DNA of 20,145 nt. It comes from DASSBG01 sp035703755. GTDB taxonomy: Bacteria > Pseudomonadota > Gammaproteobacteria > Xanthomonadales > Rhodanobacteraceae. The stretch covers positions 1 to 20,145 of the forward strand of contig DASSXP010000208.1 of the NCBI GenBank assembly GCA_035703755.1, read 5' to 3'. A program made the translations under genes and the position numbers. A model generated the notes under the pieces. That model was not told the origin of the DNA. It saw nothing but the letters and a program-made list of their open reading frames with translations, and did no database searches. Numbering within the stretch: position 1 is the stretch's first letter; every line of letters starts with the position of its first letter. This document shows, piece after piece, positions 1 to 6,814 of this stretch.

Positions 1-60
1 GAAGCTTTCCAAGTGCACCGTCGTGAACAACGATTCTTGCATCACATCGACGCCACGCAT
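1..60 (-). CDS. N-terminus of an IS transposase-like protein, cut by the window edge
   Basis: Read on the minus strand from an ATG at 60-58, the frame stays open to base 1 and gives 20 residues beginning MRGVDVMQESLFTTV. The pattern MRG-x4-QE-x-LF-x2-V-x-LE is the usual start of IS5/IS1182-type transposases carrying the InsH N-terminal (DUF772) domain. I judge this from memory of the family, not from a search. A purine-rich ribosome binding site, AGAGGG, lies about 7 bases upstream (plus-strand 68-73). The catalytic DDE domain would be outside the window, so I cannot say whether the element is complete. The 130 bases between this start and the pckG hairpin hold no convincing gene. They should contain the end of the element, and they include a small hairpin GGCCT-gtta-AGGCC at 132-145. 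No terminal inverted repeat can be assigned without the other end. Confidence 0.55.
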   Translation of the reverse strand, partial: MRGVDVMQESLFTTVHLESF

Positions 61-190
61 GCCGAGCCCTCTTCACGGTTATCGTCCGCAAAGCCTACCA
101 ATGCCGCGCTGTAGCTGGGGTGAATTTCAACGGCCTGTTAAGGCCACGCTGATAAAGTCGCGCAATCGCCACGGCACCCGTCTGCGGCGC

Positions 191-226
191 CTTGACGCGG
201 CGGGGCGATGACCCCGCCGCATCAAG
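191..226 (-). terminator. Hairpin terminator downstream of pckG
   Basis: Bases 191-205 and 212-226 form a 15-pair stem around a 6-base loop. Read on the plus strand there is one C/A mismatch at 196/221. In the minus-strand transcript the same position is a G-U wobble pair, so the hairpin is fully paired only as RNA made in the pckG direction. It starts 8 bases beyond the pckG stop codon. There is no U-run after it, so it may act as a 3'-end stabiliser or need a factor for termination. Confidence 0.6.
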
Positions 227-234
227 ACGCGGGC

Positions 235-2010
235 TTATGCCGTGGCGGCGGCGCGCTCGTTGTGGGCCAGTGCGGTGGCGACCCGTTGCTGCTCGGCGCT
301 GAGGCGGGCGGGCGCGCGTTCACCGTAACTGGCCAGATACTCGCCGATGGCGTCGAGTTCGGCTTGCCAGCCCTGGCGGTCGATGGCCAGTAGCGAGCCG
401 AGCCCGACGCTGTCGACGCCGCTTCCGCCCAGTTGCAGCTCGCCAAGCCGGGGCAGCACGCCGATTGGGGTTTCCGTGCCGCTGGCGCGGCCATCGACAC
501 GCTTCAGCATCCACTCCAGCACCCGCAAGTTGTCGCCGAAGCCCGGCCACAGGAAACGGCCGTCGCTGCCTTTGCGGAACCAGTTGACGTGGAAGATTTT
601 CGGCAAGCGGCGGCCGGGTTGGTCAAAATCCAGCCAATGCTGGAAGTAATCGCCGTAGTTGTAGCCGCAGAACGGTTTCATCGCCATCGGGTCGCGGCGC
701 ACCACGCCGACCTGGCCGGTGGCCGCAGCCGTGGTTTCCGAGCCCATCGCGGCGCCCACCAGCACGCCGTGGGCCCAGTCGCGGGCCTCGAACACCAGTG
801 GCAGCAGCGACGGTCGGCGACCACCAAAGAGGATGGCCGAGATCGGCACGCCATGGGCCGACTCGGCTTCCGGTGTCCAGCTCGGGCACTGCCGGGCGGA
901 GACGGTGAAGCGCGAATTCGGGTGCGCGGCCGGGCCGTTGGCCGGATCGTAATCGCGGCCCTGCCAATCTTTCGCCGGTACGCGGTCGTCGAGCCCTTCC
1001 CACCACGGCTGGTTGTCGGCGGTGACGGCGACATTGGTAAAGATGGCATCGTGGTTCAGCATCGCCAGCGCGTTGGGGTTGGTCTTGGCGCTGGTGCCGG
1101 GGGCGACGCCAAAATAGCCGGCTTCCGGGTTGATGGCCCACAGGCGGCCGTCTTCACCCGGCGTCATCCAGCAGATGTCGTCGCCCACCGTCCACACTTT
1201 CCAGCCGGCCTCGCGGTAGCTCTCGGGCGGGATCAGCATGGCGAGGTTGGTTTTGCCGCAGGCGGACGGGAACGCGGCGGCGACGTAATGGGTTTCACCG
1301 GCCGGGTTCTGGATGCCGACGATCAGCATGTGCTCGGCCAGCCAGCCTTCGCGGCGGGCCTGGTAGGAGGCGATGCGCAGGGCGTGGCACTTCTTGCCCA
1401 GGAGGGCATTGCCGCCATAGCCCGAGCCGTAGGATTTGATCGAAAGCTCTTCCGGGAAGTGCATGATGAAGCGTCGCTCGGGATCGAGCTCGCCGGTGGA
1501 ATGCAGGCCTTTGACGAACTGGCCCTCGCGCTCGATCCGCGCCTGTGCGGCCTGGCCCATGCGGGTCATCAGGCGCATGTTGGCGACGACGTAGGGCGAG
1601 TCGGTGATTTCCACGCCGCAACGGGAAATCGGCGAGTCGATTGGCCCCATGCAGTAGGGAATCACGTACAGCGTGCGCCCCTGCATGCAGCCGTCGAACA
1701 GGGCGTCGATTCTGGCGTGGGCCGCCGCCGGTTCCATCCAGTGGTTGTTGGGGCCGGCATCTTCCCGTTGCGGCGTGCATACCAGTGTCAGGTGTTCGAC
1801 CCGCGCCACGTCGCGCGGATCGCTGCGGTGCAGGTAGCAGCGCGGATGCGTCTCGGGGTTTAGCTCAAGCAGGGTACCGTCGGCCAGCATCCCGTCAACC
1901 AGCTGGCGGTACTCCGCGTCGGAGCCGTCGCACCAGTGGATGCGCTCCGGTCGGGTCAGACGCGCGGTCTCCTCGACCCAGCGGTTCAATGTGTCCAGCG
2001 AGCTTGCCAT
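235..2010 (-). CDS. pckG: Phosphoenolpyruvate carboxykinase (GTP)
   Basis: This 591-residue protein has the length and motifs of GTP-dependent PEP carboxykinase. The enzyme converts oxaloacetate and GTP to phosphoenolpyruvate, GDP and CO2, the entry step of gluconeogenesis in the cytoplasm. Visible signatures are the substrate/metal region YGSGYGGNALLGKKC at about residues 194-208, the P-loop kinase-1a motif FPSACGKTN at 247-255 with the reactive cysteine at 251, and the metal-binding kinase-2 motif VGDDICWM at 275-282. GYFGVAPGTSAKTNPNA follows shortly after. The start used is the first ATG of the frame (MASSLDTLNRW), with only a weak AAGG upstream. The gene stands alone: tetR ends 84 bases upstream in the same orientation and a strong hairpin follows the stop. 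Its position next to fadE suits growth on fatty acids or acetate, but shared regulation is only an inference. Confidence 0.96.
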   Translation of the reverse strand: MASSLDTLNRWVEETARLTRPERIHWCDGSDAEYRQLVDGMLADGTLLELNPETHPRCYLHRSDPRDVARVEHLTLVCTPQREDAGPNNHWMEPAAAHARIDALFDGCMQGRTLYVIPYCMGPIDSPISRCGVEITDSPYVVANMRLMTRMGQAAQARIEREGQFVKGLHSTGELDPERRFIMHFPEELSIKSYGSGYGGNALLGKKCHALRIASYQARREGWLAEHMLIVGIQNPAGETHYVAAAFPSACGKTNLAMLIPPESYREAGWKVWTVGDDICWMTPGEDGRLWAINPEAGYFGVAPGTSAKTNPNALAMLNHDAIFTNVAVTADNQPWWEGLDDRVPAKDWQGRDYDPANGPAAHPNSRFTVSARQCPSWTPEAESAHGVPISAILFGGRRPSLLPLVFEARDWAHGVLVGAAMGSETTAAATGQVGVVRRDPMAMKPFCGYNYGDYFQHWLDFDQPGRRLPKIFHVNWFRKGSDGRFLWPGFGDNLRVLEWMLKRVDGRASGTETPIGVLPRLGELQLGGSGVDSVGLGSLLAIDRQGWQAELDAIGEYLASYGERAPARLSAEQQRVATALAHNERAAATA

Positions 2011-2067
2011 GCCTTGAAAACCCTGATGATTGCGAAAGCGCGACGGTAGAGCGTGCGGCGTCGCAAT

Positions 2068-2088
2068 GCAACCATCGGGGATTGTTGC
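2068..2088 (-). terminator. Weak hairpin after tetR
   Basis: Bases 2068-2075 and 2081-2088 (GCAACCAT / ATTGTTGC) pair at 7 of 8 positions around a 5-base GC-rich loop, just downstream of the tetR stop on the minus strand. It has no U-run. It could end the tetR transcript before pckG, but read-through from tetR into pckG cannot be excluded. Confidence 0.3.
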
Positions 2089-2094
2089 GTGGCG

Positions 2095-2673
2095 TCAGAC
2101 GGGCGGGATCAGCACGCGGCTGACGTGGGCGACATAGGCATCAAACTCGGCGTGGCTGAGTCGCTCGCGGCCGAGCACCAGGTTCATTTGCAGAAAGCCG
2201 AGGTAGGCGGCGTAGGCCAGTCGGGCGGCGTTGCGGGCGTCCATGGCGGCCATACCAGTCTCGTGGTAGGTGGCCGTGAGGATGTCCAGGTATCGAATGG
2301 ATGCGTGCTCCACCGCGCTGCGCACGCGGGGCACTTCCAGCGATTTCAACAAAGCGGCGTGGATACGGTGGGTCTGTACTTCGGCGGCGACTCGGCGGAA
2401 CAACTGGCGCAGCCGCTGGCGGGGATCGTCCAGACTGGCGATTTCCCGCAGCAGATCGTTCTCGCCCTCGCGTTCCCAGCGCCCGAGGGCGGCGTCGAGC
2501 AAGGCGTCACGGCGCGGGAAGTGCCAGTAAAAGCTGCCCTTGGTGACGCCGAGCCGACGCGCCAGCGCTTCCACGGAGAGGGCGCCAACGCCTTCTTCGG
2601 CGATCAGGGCCAGGGCGCCCTCGGCCCAGTCGTCGGGGCCCAGTCGATTGCGTTCGGCGGTTTCGGTAGGCAT
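2095..2673 (-). CDS. TetR-family transcriptional regulator
   Basis: The 192-residue protein has an N-terminal TetR DNA-binding domain: the helix-turn-helix spans about residues 32-52, with the family-typical recognition helix TKGSFYWHF at 44-52. The C-terminal part (about 60-190) is helical and would bind an unknown ligand. I chose the ATG at 2673 (MPTETAERN) over an in-frame ATG at 2712. The upstream ATG would lie ahead of the likely transcription start, because the -10 box of this gene (TAGAAT) is at 2708-2703. The gene diverges from the hydrolase-fadE operon and shares its promoter region, where two ATAC-N6-GTAT palindromes are well placed for self-repression and operon repression. By context it is a candidate fatty-acid or acyl-CoA sensor, functionally like FadR or PsrA. 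That is inference and the ligand is unknown. Confidence 0.9.
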   Translation of the reverse strand: MPTETAERNRLGPDDWAEGALALIAEEGVGALSVEALARRLGVTKGSFYWHFPRRDALLDAALGRWEREGENDLLREIASLDDPRQRLRQLFRRVAAEVQTHRIHAALLKSLEVPRVRSAVEHASIRYLDILTATYHETGMAAMDARNAARLAYAAYLGFLQMNLVLGRERLSHAEFDAYVAHVSRVLIPPV

Positions 2674-2702
2674 GCGAAATCCCGCGTGGCCTGAATCGGC
2701 GG

Positions 2703-2730
2703 ATTCTAACATACGCAGGCGTATTGACAG
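2703..2730 (-). promoter_or_regulatory. Promoter of the TetR regulator
   Basis: On the minus strand there is CTGTCA (-35, 2730-2725; 4 of 6 matches to TTGACA), a 16-base spacer and TAGAAT (-10, 2708-2703; 5 of 6 matches to TATAAT). The 14-base palindrome at 2711-2724 fills the spacer almost exactly, so a protein bound there would block this promoter. Transcription would start near 2697, leaving a leader of about 25 bases before the ATG at 2673. Confidence 0.6.
2711..2724. promoter_or_regulatory. Operator 1, ATAC-N6-GTAT palindrome
   Basis: ATACGC-AG-GCGTAT is a perfect inverted repeat with 6-base arms and a 2-base centre. It lies between the -35 and -10 of tetR, and its last base is the first base of the -35 box (TTGACA) of the divergent hydrolase promoter. 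Palindromes of this size beside a divergently transcribed tetR are typical TetR operators. Binding by this particular protein is inferred. Confidence 0.6.
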
Positions 2731-2752
2731 CGTTCGACGGCCATACCATACT
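2724..2752 (+). promoter_or_regulatory. Promoter of the hydrolase-fadE operon
   Basis: TTGACA at 2724-2729 is a perfect sigma-70 -35 box. It is followed by a 17-base spacer and CATACT at 2747-2752, which matches 4 of 6 bases of the -10 consensus. Transcription would start near 2758-2760, about 20 bases before the chosen hydrolase start codon at 2778. Operator 1 touches the -35 box, and operator 2 covers most of the -10 box and the start site. Confidence 0.65.
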
Positions 2753-2761
2753 CACCCGTAT
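2748..2761. promoter_or_regulatory. Operator 2, ATAC-N6-GTAT palindrome
   Basis: ATAC at 2748-2751 and GTAT at 2758-2761 repeat the outer arms and exact spacing of operator 1, with a different 6-base core (TCACCC). Adding the flanking bases gives CATAC-N6-GTATG. The two palindrome centres are 37 bp apart. This copy overlaps the -10 box and the transcription start of the hydrolase-fadE promoter. It is less symmetric than operator 1 and probably binds more weakly. Confidence 0.5.
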
Positions 2762-2777
2762 GGATAGCGTAAGCACG

Positions 2778-3635
2778 ATGGCAAACTCGCTGGTTCGCGT
2801 GCGTCGGGACGATGGCGTGACGCTGGCTGTGGCGAGCCGGGGCGACCCGCAGGCGCCTTGCCTGGTGTTTGCACACGGCTTCGGCCAGACCCGGCAGGCG
2901 TGGCGCAAAAGCGCCGAGGCGCTGGCCGCAGCCGGCTTTCATTGCCTGAGTTACGACGCCCGCGGTCACGGTGCCAGCGACCACGCGGCGCCCGACCGGT
3001 ATCGGGTGCAGGATTTTGCCGAGGACCTTGCCGCCGTCGCGGCGCTGGCTGCGGCGCCACCGGTTCTCATCGGCGCCTCGATGGGCGGCTTGGTGGGCCT
3101 CGGGCTCGCCGGTGAGCGGGAGCCTTCACCGTTCTCGGCGTTGGTACTGGTCGACATCACCCCGCGCTGGGAAGCGGCCGGCATCGAGCGTATCCTCGCC
3201 TTCATGCGCGCCCGCCCCGATGGTTTTGCCAACCATGCCGAGGTCGCTGCCGCCATTGCCGCCTACCTGCCGCATCGACAGGGGCAACGCAGCGCGGCGC
3301 AACTCGACAGCCTGCTGCGACAAGGTGATGACGGGCGCCTGCATTGGCACTGGGACCCCGCCATGCTGGACAGTGTGGTGGCCGAAGGCGATATCCACCA
3401 ACCCCGCCTGCTGGCGGCCGCGCGCCGCGTGCGCCAGCCCGTGCTGCTGCTTTCAGGCGGCCGCAGCGACGTCGTATCACCCGCCACGGTGAGCGAGTTC
3501 CTGGAGCTCGTGCCACATGCCCGACACGTCGAACTGCCGCAGGCCACCCACATGGTGGCGGGCGACAGCAACGACGGCTTCATCCGCGAAATCATCCGTT
3601 TTCTTGCCGCAACCCACCCGGAATCCGAGCCATGA
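2778..3635 (+). CDS. Alpha/beta-fold hydrolase, first gene of the fadE operon
   Basis: The 285-residue protein has a complete alpha/beta-hydrolase core. The oxyanion loop HGFGQTRQAW is near residues 33-42, the nucleophile elbow G-A-S-M-G has Ser101, the acid is Asp231 in GRSDVVSP, and the base is His258 in ATHMVAG. The substrate cannot be read from sequence; esters, thioesters and haloperoxidase-like chemistry are all possible for this fold. I chose the ATG at 2778 (MANSLVRVRR) because the frame's upstream ATG at 2760 sits at the predicted transcription start and the TTG at 2724 is part of the -35 box. Its stop overlaps the fadE start as ATGA, so the two are translationally coupled. This suggests a role beside beta-oxidation, for example releasing acyl chains or acting as a thioesterase, which is inference. 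No signal peptide is seen, so it is likely cytoplasmic. Confidence 0.88.
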   Translation: MANSLVRVRRDDGVTLAVASRGDPQAPCLVFAHGFGQTRQAWRKSAEALAAAGFHCLSYDARGHGASDHAAPDRYRVQDFAEDLAAVAALAAAPPVLIGASMGGLVGLGLAGEREPSPFSALVLVDITPRWEAAGIERILAFMRARPDGFANHAEVAAAIAAYLPHRQGQRSAAQLDSLLRQGDDGRLHWHWDPAMLDSVVAEGDIHQPRLLAAARRVRQPVLLLSGGRSDVVSPATVSEFLELVPHARHVELPQATHMVAGDSNDGFIREIIRFLAATHPESEP

Positions 3636-6088
3636 CCGCCATCCTGCCTTTTCTGGCTGCACTCATCGTCGGCGCCCTCTGCGCCTGGCATCGCTGCAAA
3701 CTGCAAACCTGGACCCTTGCCAGCGCGGTTGCCATCGTCATCGTCGGCCTCGTGTGCAAAGCGCCGCTGGCGATGGTGGTGACCTTGATCGTGTTCGCGC
3801 TGCTGGCGTTGCCGCTGAACCTGATCGACTTGCGTCGAGACCGCATCAGTGCGCCGCTGCTGGCGCTGTTCGCCAAGGTGACGCCGAAGCTGTCGGAAAC
3901 CGAGCAGACCGCGCTGGAAGCCGGTACGGTCGGTTTCGAAGGTGAGCTGTTTTCGGGCAAGCCGGACTGGCAGAAGTTGCTGGCCGAGCCGGTGCCGGCC
4001 TTGAGCGCCGAAGAGCAGGCCTTCCTCGATGGTCCGGTCGAAGAACTCTGCGCCATGGCCGACGATTGGCAGATCACCCACGAGCTGGCGGATCTGCCAC
4101 CGAACGTGTGGGAGTTCCTGAAGCAGCACAAGTTCTTCGGCATGATTATCCCCAAGAACTACGGTGGCCTGGGCTACTCGGCATTGGCGCACAGCGCGGT
4201 GCTGCAAAAGCTGGCCGGGCGTTCGATGACGCTGGCCTCGACGGTGGCGGTGCCGAACTCGCTCGGGCCGGCCGAGCTGTTGCTGCACTACGGCTCGGAC
4301 GAGCAGAAGGATCACTTCCTGCCGCGCCTCGCTGACGGCCGCGAGATACCCTGCTTCGCCCTGACCGGCCCCAGCGCCGGCTCCGATGCCACCTCGATCC
4401 CCGATTACGGCATCGTCTGCGAAGGCGAGTGGCAGGGCGCCAAGGTGCTTGGTCTGAAGCTGACCTTCGACAAGCGCTACATCACGCTGGCGCCGGTGGC
4501 GACGGTGATTGGCCTTGCCTTCCGCATGTACGACCCGGAGCACTTGCTCGGCGACACCGAGGACCTTGGGATCACCTTGGCGCTGTTGCCGCGTGAAACG
4601 CCGGGGCTGGAAGTCGGTCGCCGCCACCTGCCGCTCAACAACCCGTTCCAGAACGGCCCGGTGCGCGGCAAGGATGTGTTCGTGCCGCTGTCGACCCTGA
4701 TCGGCGGGCCGGACATGGCCGGACATGGCTGGCGCATGCTGGTCGAATGCCTGTCGGTCGGCCGTGCCATCTCGCTGCCGTCCAACGCCACCGGCGGCGC
4801 CAAGGCCGCGACTGCGGCCACCGGCGCCTACGCGCGGCTGCGCAAGCAGTTCGGCCTCGCCATCGGTCGCTTCGAAGGCGTCGAGGAAGTGCTGGCGCGG
4901 ATGGGTGGCCACACCTACGCCGCGGCGGCCGTGTCGCGCGCCACCGCCGCCGCAGTCGATCGCGGCGAGAAGCCGGCGGTGACCTCGGCCATTGCCAAGT
5001 ATCACGCCACCGAATGGAGCCGCAAAGTCGCCAGCGACGCGATGGACATCCATGGTGGCAAGGGTGTCCAGCTCGGGCCGTCCAATTACCTGGGTCGCGG
5101 TTGGGAAGGCGTGCCGGTGGGCATTACCGTCGAAGGCGCCAACATCATGACCCGCAGCCTGATGATCTTCGGTCAGGGCGCGATCCGCTGCCATCCCTAC
5201 GTGCTGAAGGAAATGCGCTCGCTGGGCATCGCCGAGGACGGCGAACGCCTCAAGGTATTCGATGAAACCCTGTTCGCGCACATCGGTTTCGGCGTCTCCA
5301 ATGCCTTCCGCAGCCTGATCATGGGCCTCGCCTTCGCCAAGATCGGCCGGGTGCCGGGCGACGCCTACACGCGCCGCTACTACCGCAAACTCAACCGCTA
5401 CTCGGCGGCGCTGGCACTGTGCGCCGATGTCGCCATGGGCGTGCTTGGCGGCCGTCTCAAGTTCAAGGAGAAACTCTCCGCCCGCCTCGGCGATGTGCTG
5501 AGCTACCTGTATGTTGCCAGCGCGATGCTGAAGCGCTACGAAGATCAGGGTCGGCCGGAAAGCGACCGTCCGCTGCTGGCCTGGGCCTTCCATGACTGCA
5601 TGTGGAATCTGCAATTGGCGCTGGACGGAGTGATTCGCAATTTCCCGTTGCGTCCGGTGGGTTGGCTGCTGTACGTGCTGGTGTTCCCGTTCGGTCGCCG
5701 CGAAGTGCCGCCGTCCGACCGCTTGGGCCGCCGCGTGGCCGCACTGCTGACTTCGCCCAACGAGGCCCGCGAGCGCCTGCTGCAATGGGTCAGCCTGACG
5801 CCATCGGCCAACAATCCGATTGCCCGGCTGAACGCCTTGCTGCCGGAAGTGATCGCCGCCGAGCCGGTCGAGCGCAAGTTCCAGAAAGCCATGAAGTCCG
5901 GCCAGATCAAGGCCCACGACTACGCCGAGCAACTGGCAGAGGCGGAAAAACTGGGCGCCATCAGCGCCGAGGAACACGCCCAGCTCGCCCACATGCACGA
6001 GGTCAGCGCCGAGTTCATCGCTGTCGACGACTTCAGCACCGACGAACTGCGCGCCGCCGTGGTGCGGCCGGGCAAGGCGGCTGGCTGA
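3632..6088 (+). CDS. fadE: Acyl-CoA dehydrogenase FadE
   Basis: FadE performs the first step of beta-oxidation: it oxidises acyl-CoA to trans-2-enoyl-CoA using FAD and passes electrons toward the respiratory chain. This copy has 818 residues, close to the length of E. coli FadE. Residues 3-66 are strongly hydrophobic (about three segments), so it is probably bound to the inner membrane. The dehydrogenase core follows, with TGPSAGSDATSIPD at 245-258 and VPVGITVEGANIMTRS around 494-509. Glu501 sits at the position of the catalytic glutamate seen in other acyl-CoA dehydrogenases (YEG in those, VEG here). The rest is the FadE-specific C-terminal domain (DUF1974). The start ATG overlaps the hydrolase stop by 4 bases. 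An open reading frame continues upstream of this ATG, but it is only the out-of-frame shadow of the hydrolase. Expression is probably set by the TetR-controlled promoter at 2724. Confidence 0.96.
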   Translation: MTAILPFLAALIVGALCAWHRCKLQTWTLASAVAIVIVGLVCKAPLAMVVTLIVFALLALPLNLIDLRRDRISAPLLALFAKVTPKLSETEQTALEAGTVGFEGELFSGKPDWQKLLAEPVPALSAEEQAFLDGPVEELCAMADDWQITHELADLPPNVWEFLKQHKFFGMIIPKNYGGLGYSALAHSAVLQKLAGRSMTLASTVAVPNSLGPAELLLHYGSDEQKDHFLPRLADGREIPCFALTGPSAGSDATSIPDYGIVCEGEWQGAKVLGLKLTFDKRYITLAPVATVIGLAFRMYDPEHLLGDTEDLGITLALLPRETPGLEVGRRHLPLNNPFQNGPVRGKDVFVPLSTLIGGPDMAGHGWRMLVECLSVGRAISLPSNATGGAKAATAATGAYARLRKQFGLAIGRFEGVEEVLARMGGHTYAAAAVSRATAAAVDRGEKPAVTSAIAKYHATEWSRKVASDAMDIHGGKGVQLGPSNYLGRGWEGVPVGITVEGANIMTRSLMIFGQGAIRCHPYVLKEMRSLGIAEDGERLKVFDETLFAHIGFGVSNAFRSLIMGLAFAKIGRVPGDAYTRRYYRKLNRYSAALALCADVAMGVLGGRLKFKEKLSARLGDVLSYLYVASAMLKRYEDQGRPESDRPLLAWAFHDCMWNLQLALDGVIRNFPLRPVGWLLYVLVFPFGRREVPPSDRLGRRVAALLTSPNEARERLLQWVSLTPSANNPIARLNALLPEVIAAEPVERKFQKAMKSGQIKAHDYAEQLAEAEKLGAISAEEHAQLAHMHEVSAEFIAVDDFSTDELRAAVVRPGKAAG

Positions 6089-6117
6089 AGCGGGTCGTTG
6101 CGGTCTGGTGCCACGTC

Positions 6118-6149
6118 GCGGCTGCCACCATATCGGTGGTGGCGGCCGC
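6118..6149 (+). terminator. Hairpin downstream of fadE
   Basis: Bases 6118-6129 and 6138-6149 form a 12-pair stem with an 8-base loop. The only non-Watson-Crick position is a U-G pair in the plus-strand transcript (6123/6144), which fits an RNA made in the fadE direction. A further pair of arms, GTTGCGG at 6097-6103 and CCGCAAC at 6146-6152, could form a competing structure. No T-run follows. It lies about 30 bases past the fadE stop. Confidence 0.5.
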
Positions 6150-6262
6150 AACCGGCATGGTGGTGACCGGATTGCCCGCCCTGCCGCGTCTGAAATGGAC
6201 GGGCTGGGCTTGTGGCGCGGCGCGGGGGCGTCGAGGATAGGCGGTCCTGACCGGGGAGCCGC

Positions 6263-6814
6263 ATGCTTTTGACCACGCCGTCCGACCACCAACGCCTTGA
6301 GCAATTGCTGCTGGAGCATGCAGCACGGGTGAAAAAGCTGTTGCTGCGCCACGGCTTGGCGCGCCACGGCATCGATCCGGACGAAATCGAGCAGGAAGTC
6401 CGCATTCGCCTCTGGCATGCGATCGAACGTGACCGGTCTGGCGTTTTCGGTGCGTCTTACATACAACGGATCGTCGCCAGCACGGTGATTGATGCCCTTC
6501 GACGCGCCAAGGTGCGGCCATCCGAGCCGGGCGCCGACGAGGATCAGGGTCTGGACACGCTGCATGACAGCGGCCCGCACCCCGAGCACCGTGCCAGCAA
6601 CGACGAACGGGTACGGATTCTGCAGCGATGCCTGGCCGAAATCCCCGCCCGTCGGCGTTTGCCGATCACCCTGCATCTGGAGGGTTTCGGCTTCCGCGAC
6701 ATTGGCGACAAGGTGGGCCTCTCGGAAGAGGCTGCACGAAAATTGGTGTCACGCGGCATGGCGGATTTGCGCCAACGCTTGCGCGACGCGGGTGTGGAGA
6801 CGAGCGATGACTGA
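6263..6814 (+). CDS. Sigma-70 family (ECF-like) RNA polymerase sigma factor
   Basis: The 183-residue protein has the two-domain plan of a small extracytoplasmic-function type sigma factor. Residues about 10-85 resemble region 2, with IDPDEIEQEVRIRLW at 37-51 and the helix IQRIVASTVIDALRR at 67-81. Residues about 112-175 resemble region 4, where FRDIGDKVGLSEEAARKLVS (144-163) is the helix-turn-helix expected to read the -35 element. A good ribosome binding site, GGGGAG (6253-6258), precedes the ATG. The next gene begins 8 bases before this one ends, which suggests translational coupling to a regulator. The target promoter is unknown, and I could not recognise a convincing autoregulatory promoter in the 170 bases upstream. 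Confidence 0.85.
   Translation: MLLTTPSDHQRLEQLLLEHAARVKKLLLRHGLARHGIDPDEIEQEVRIRLWHAIERDRSGVFGASYIQRIVASTVIDALRRAKVRPSEPGADEDQGLDTLHDSGPHPEHRASNDERVRILQRCLAEIPARRRLPITLHLEGFGFRDIGDKVGLSEEAARKLVSRGMADLRQRLRDAGVETSDD

Noticed and set aside
1..114. Plus-strand frame from base 1 to a TAG at 112 as the tail of an upstream gene
   Set aside because: Its 37 residues show no motif and its codon choice is unlike the neighbours; the minus-strand transposase-like start over the same bases explains the region better.
433..1863. Plus-strand open frame of 476 codons opposite pckG
   Set aside because: PckG motifs on the minus strand are unambiguous, and the antisense translation has low-complexity composition with no recognisable motif.
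2674..2712. Upstream ATG at 2712 as the start of the TetR protein
   Set aside because: The ATG lies within operator 1 and upstream of the -10 box (TAGAAT, 2708-2703), so it would not be in the transcript from that promoter.
2724..2777. TTG at 2724 or ATG at 2760 as the hydrolase start
   Set aside because: The TTG is the first three bases of the TTGACA -35 box, and the ATG at 2760 sits at the predicted transcription start with no ribosome binding site.
3263..6676. A very long minus-strand open frame (1137 codons) opposite the hydrolase, fadE and sigma genes
   Set aside because: It is antisense to well-supported genes, its translation is rich in His, Arg and Gln with no domain, and such shadows are expected where third codon positions are nearly all G or C.
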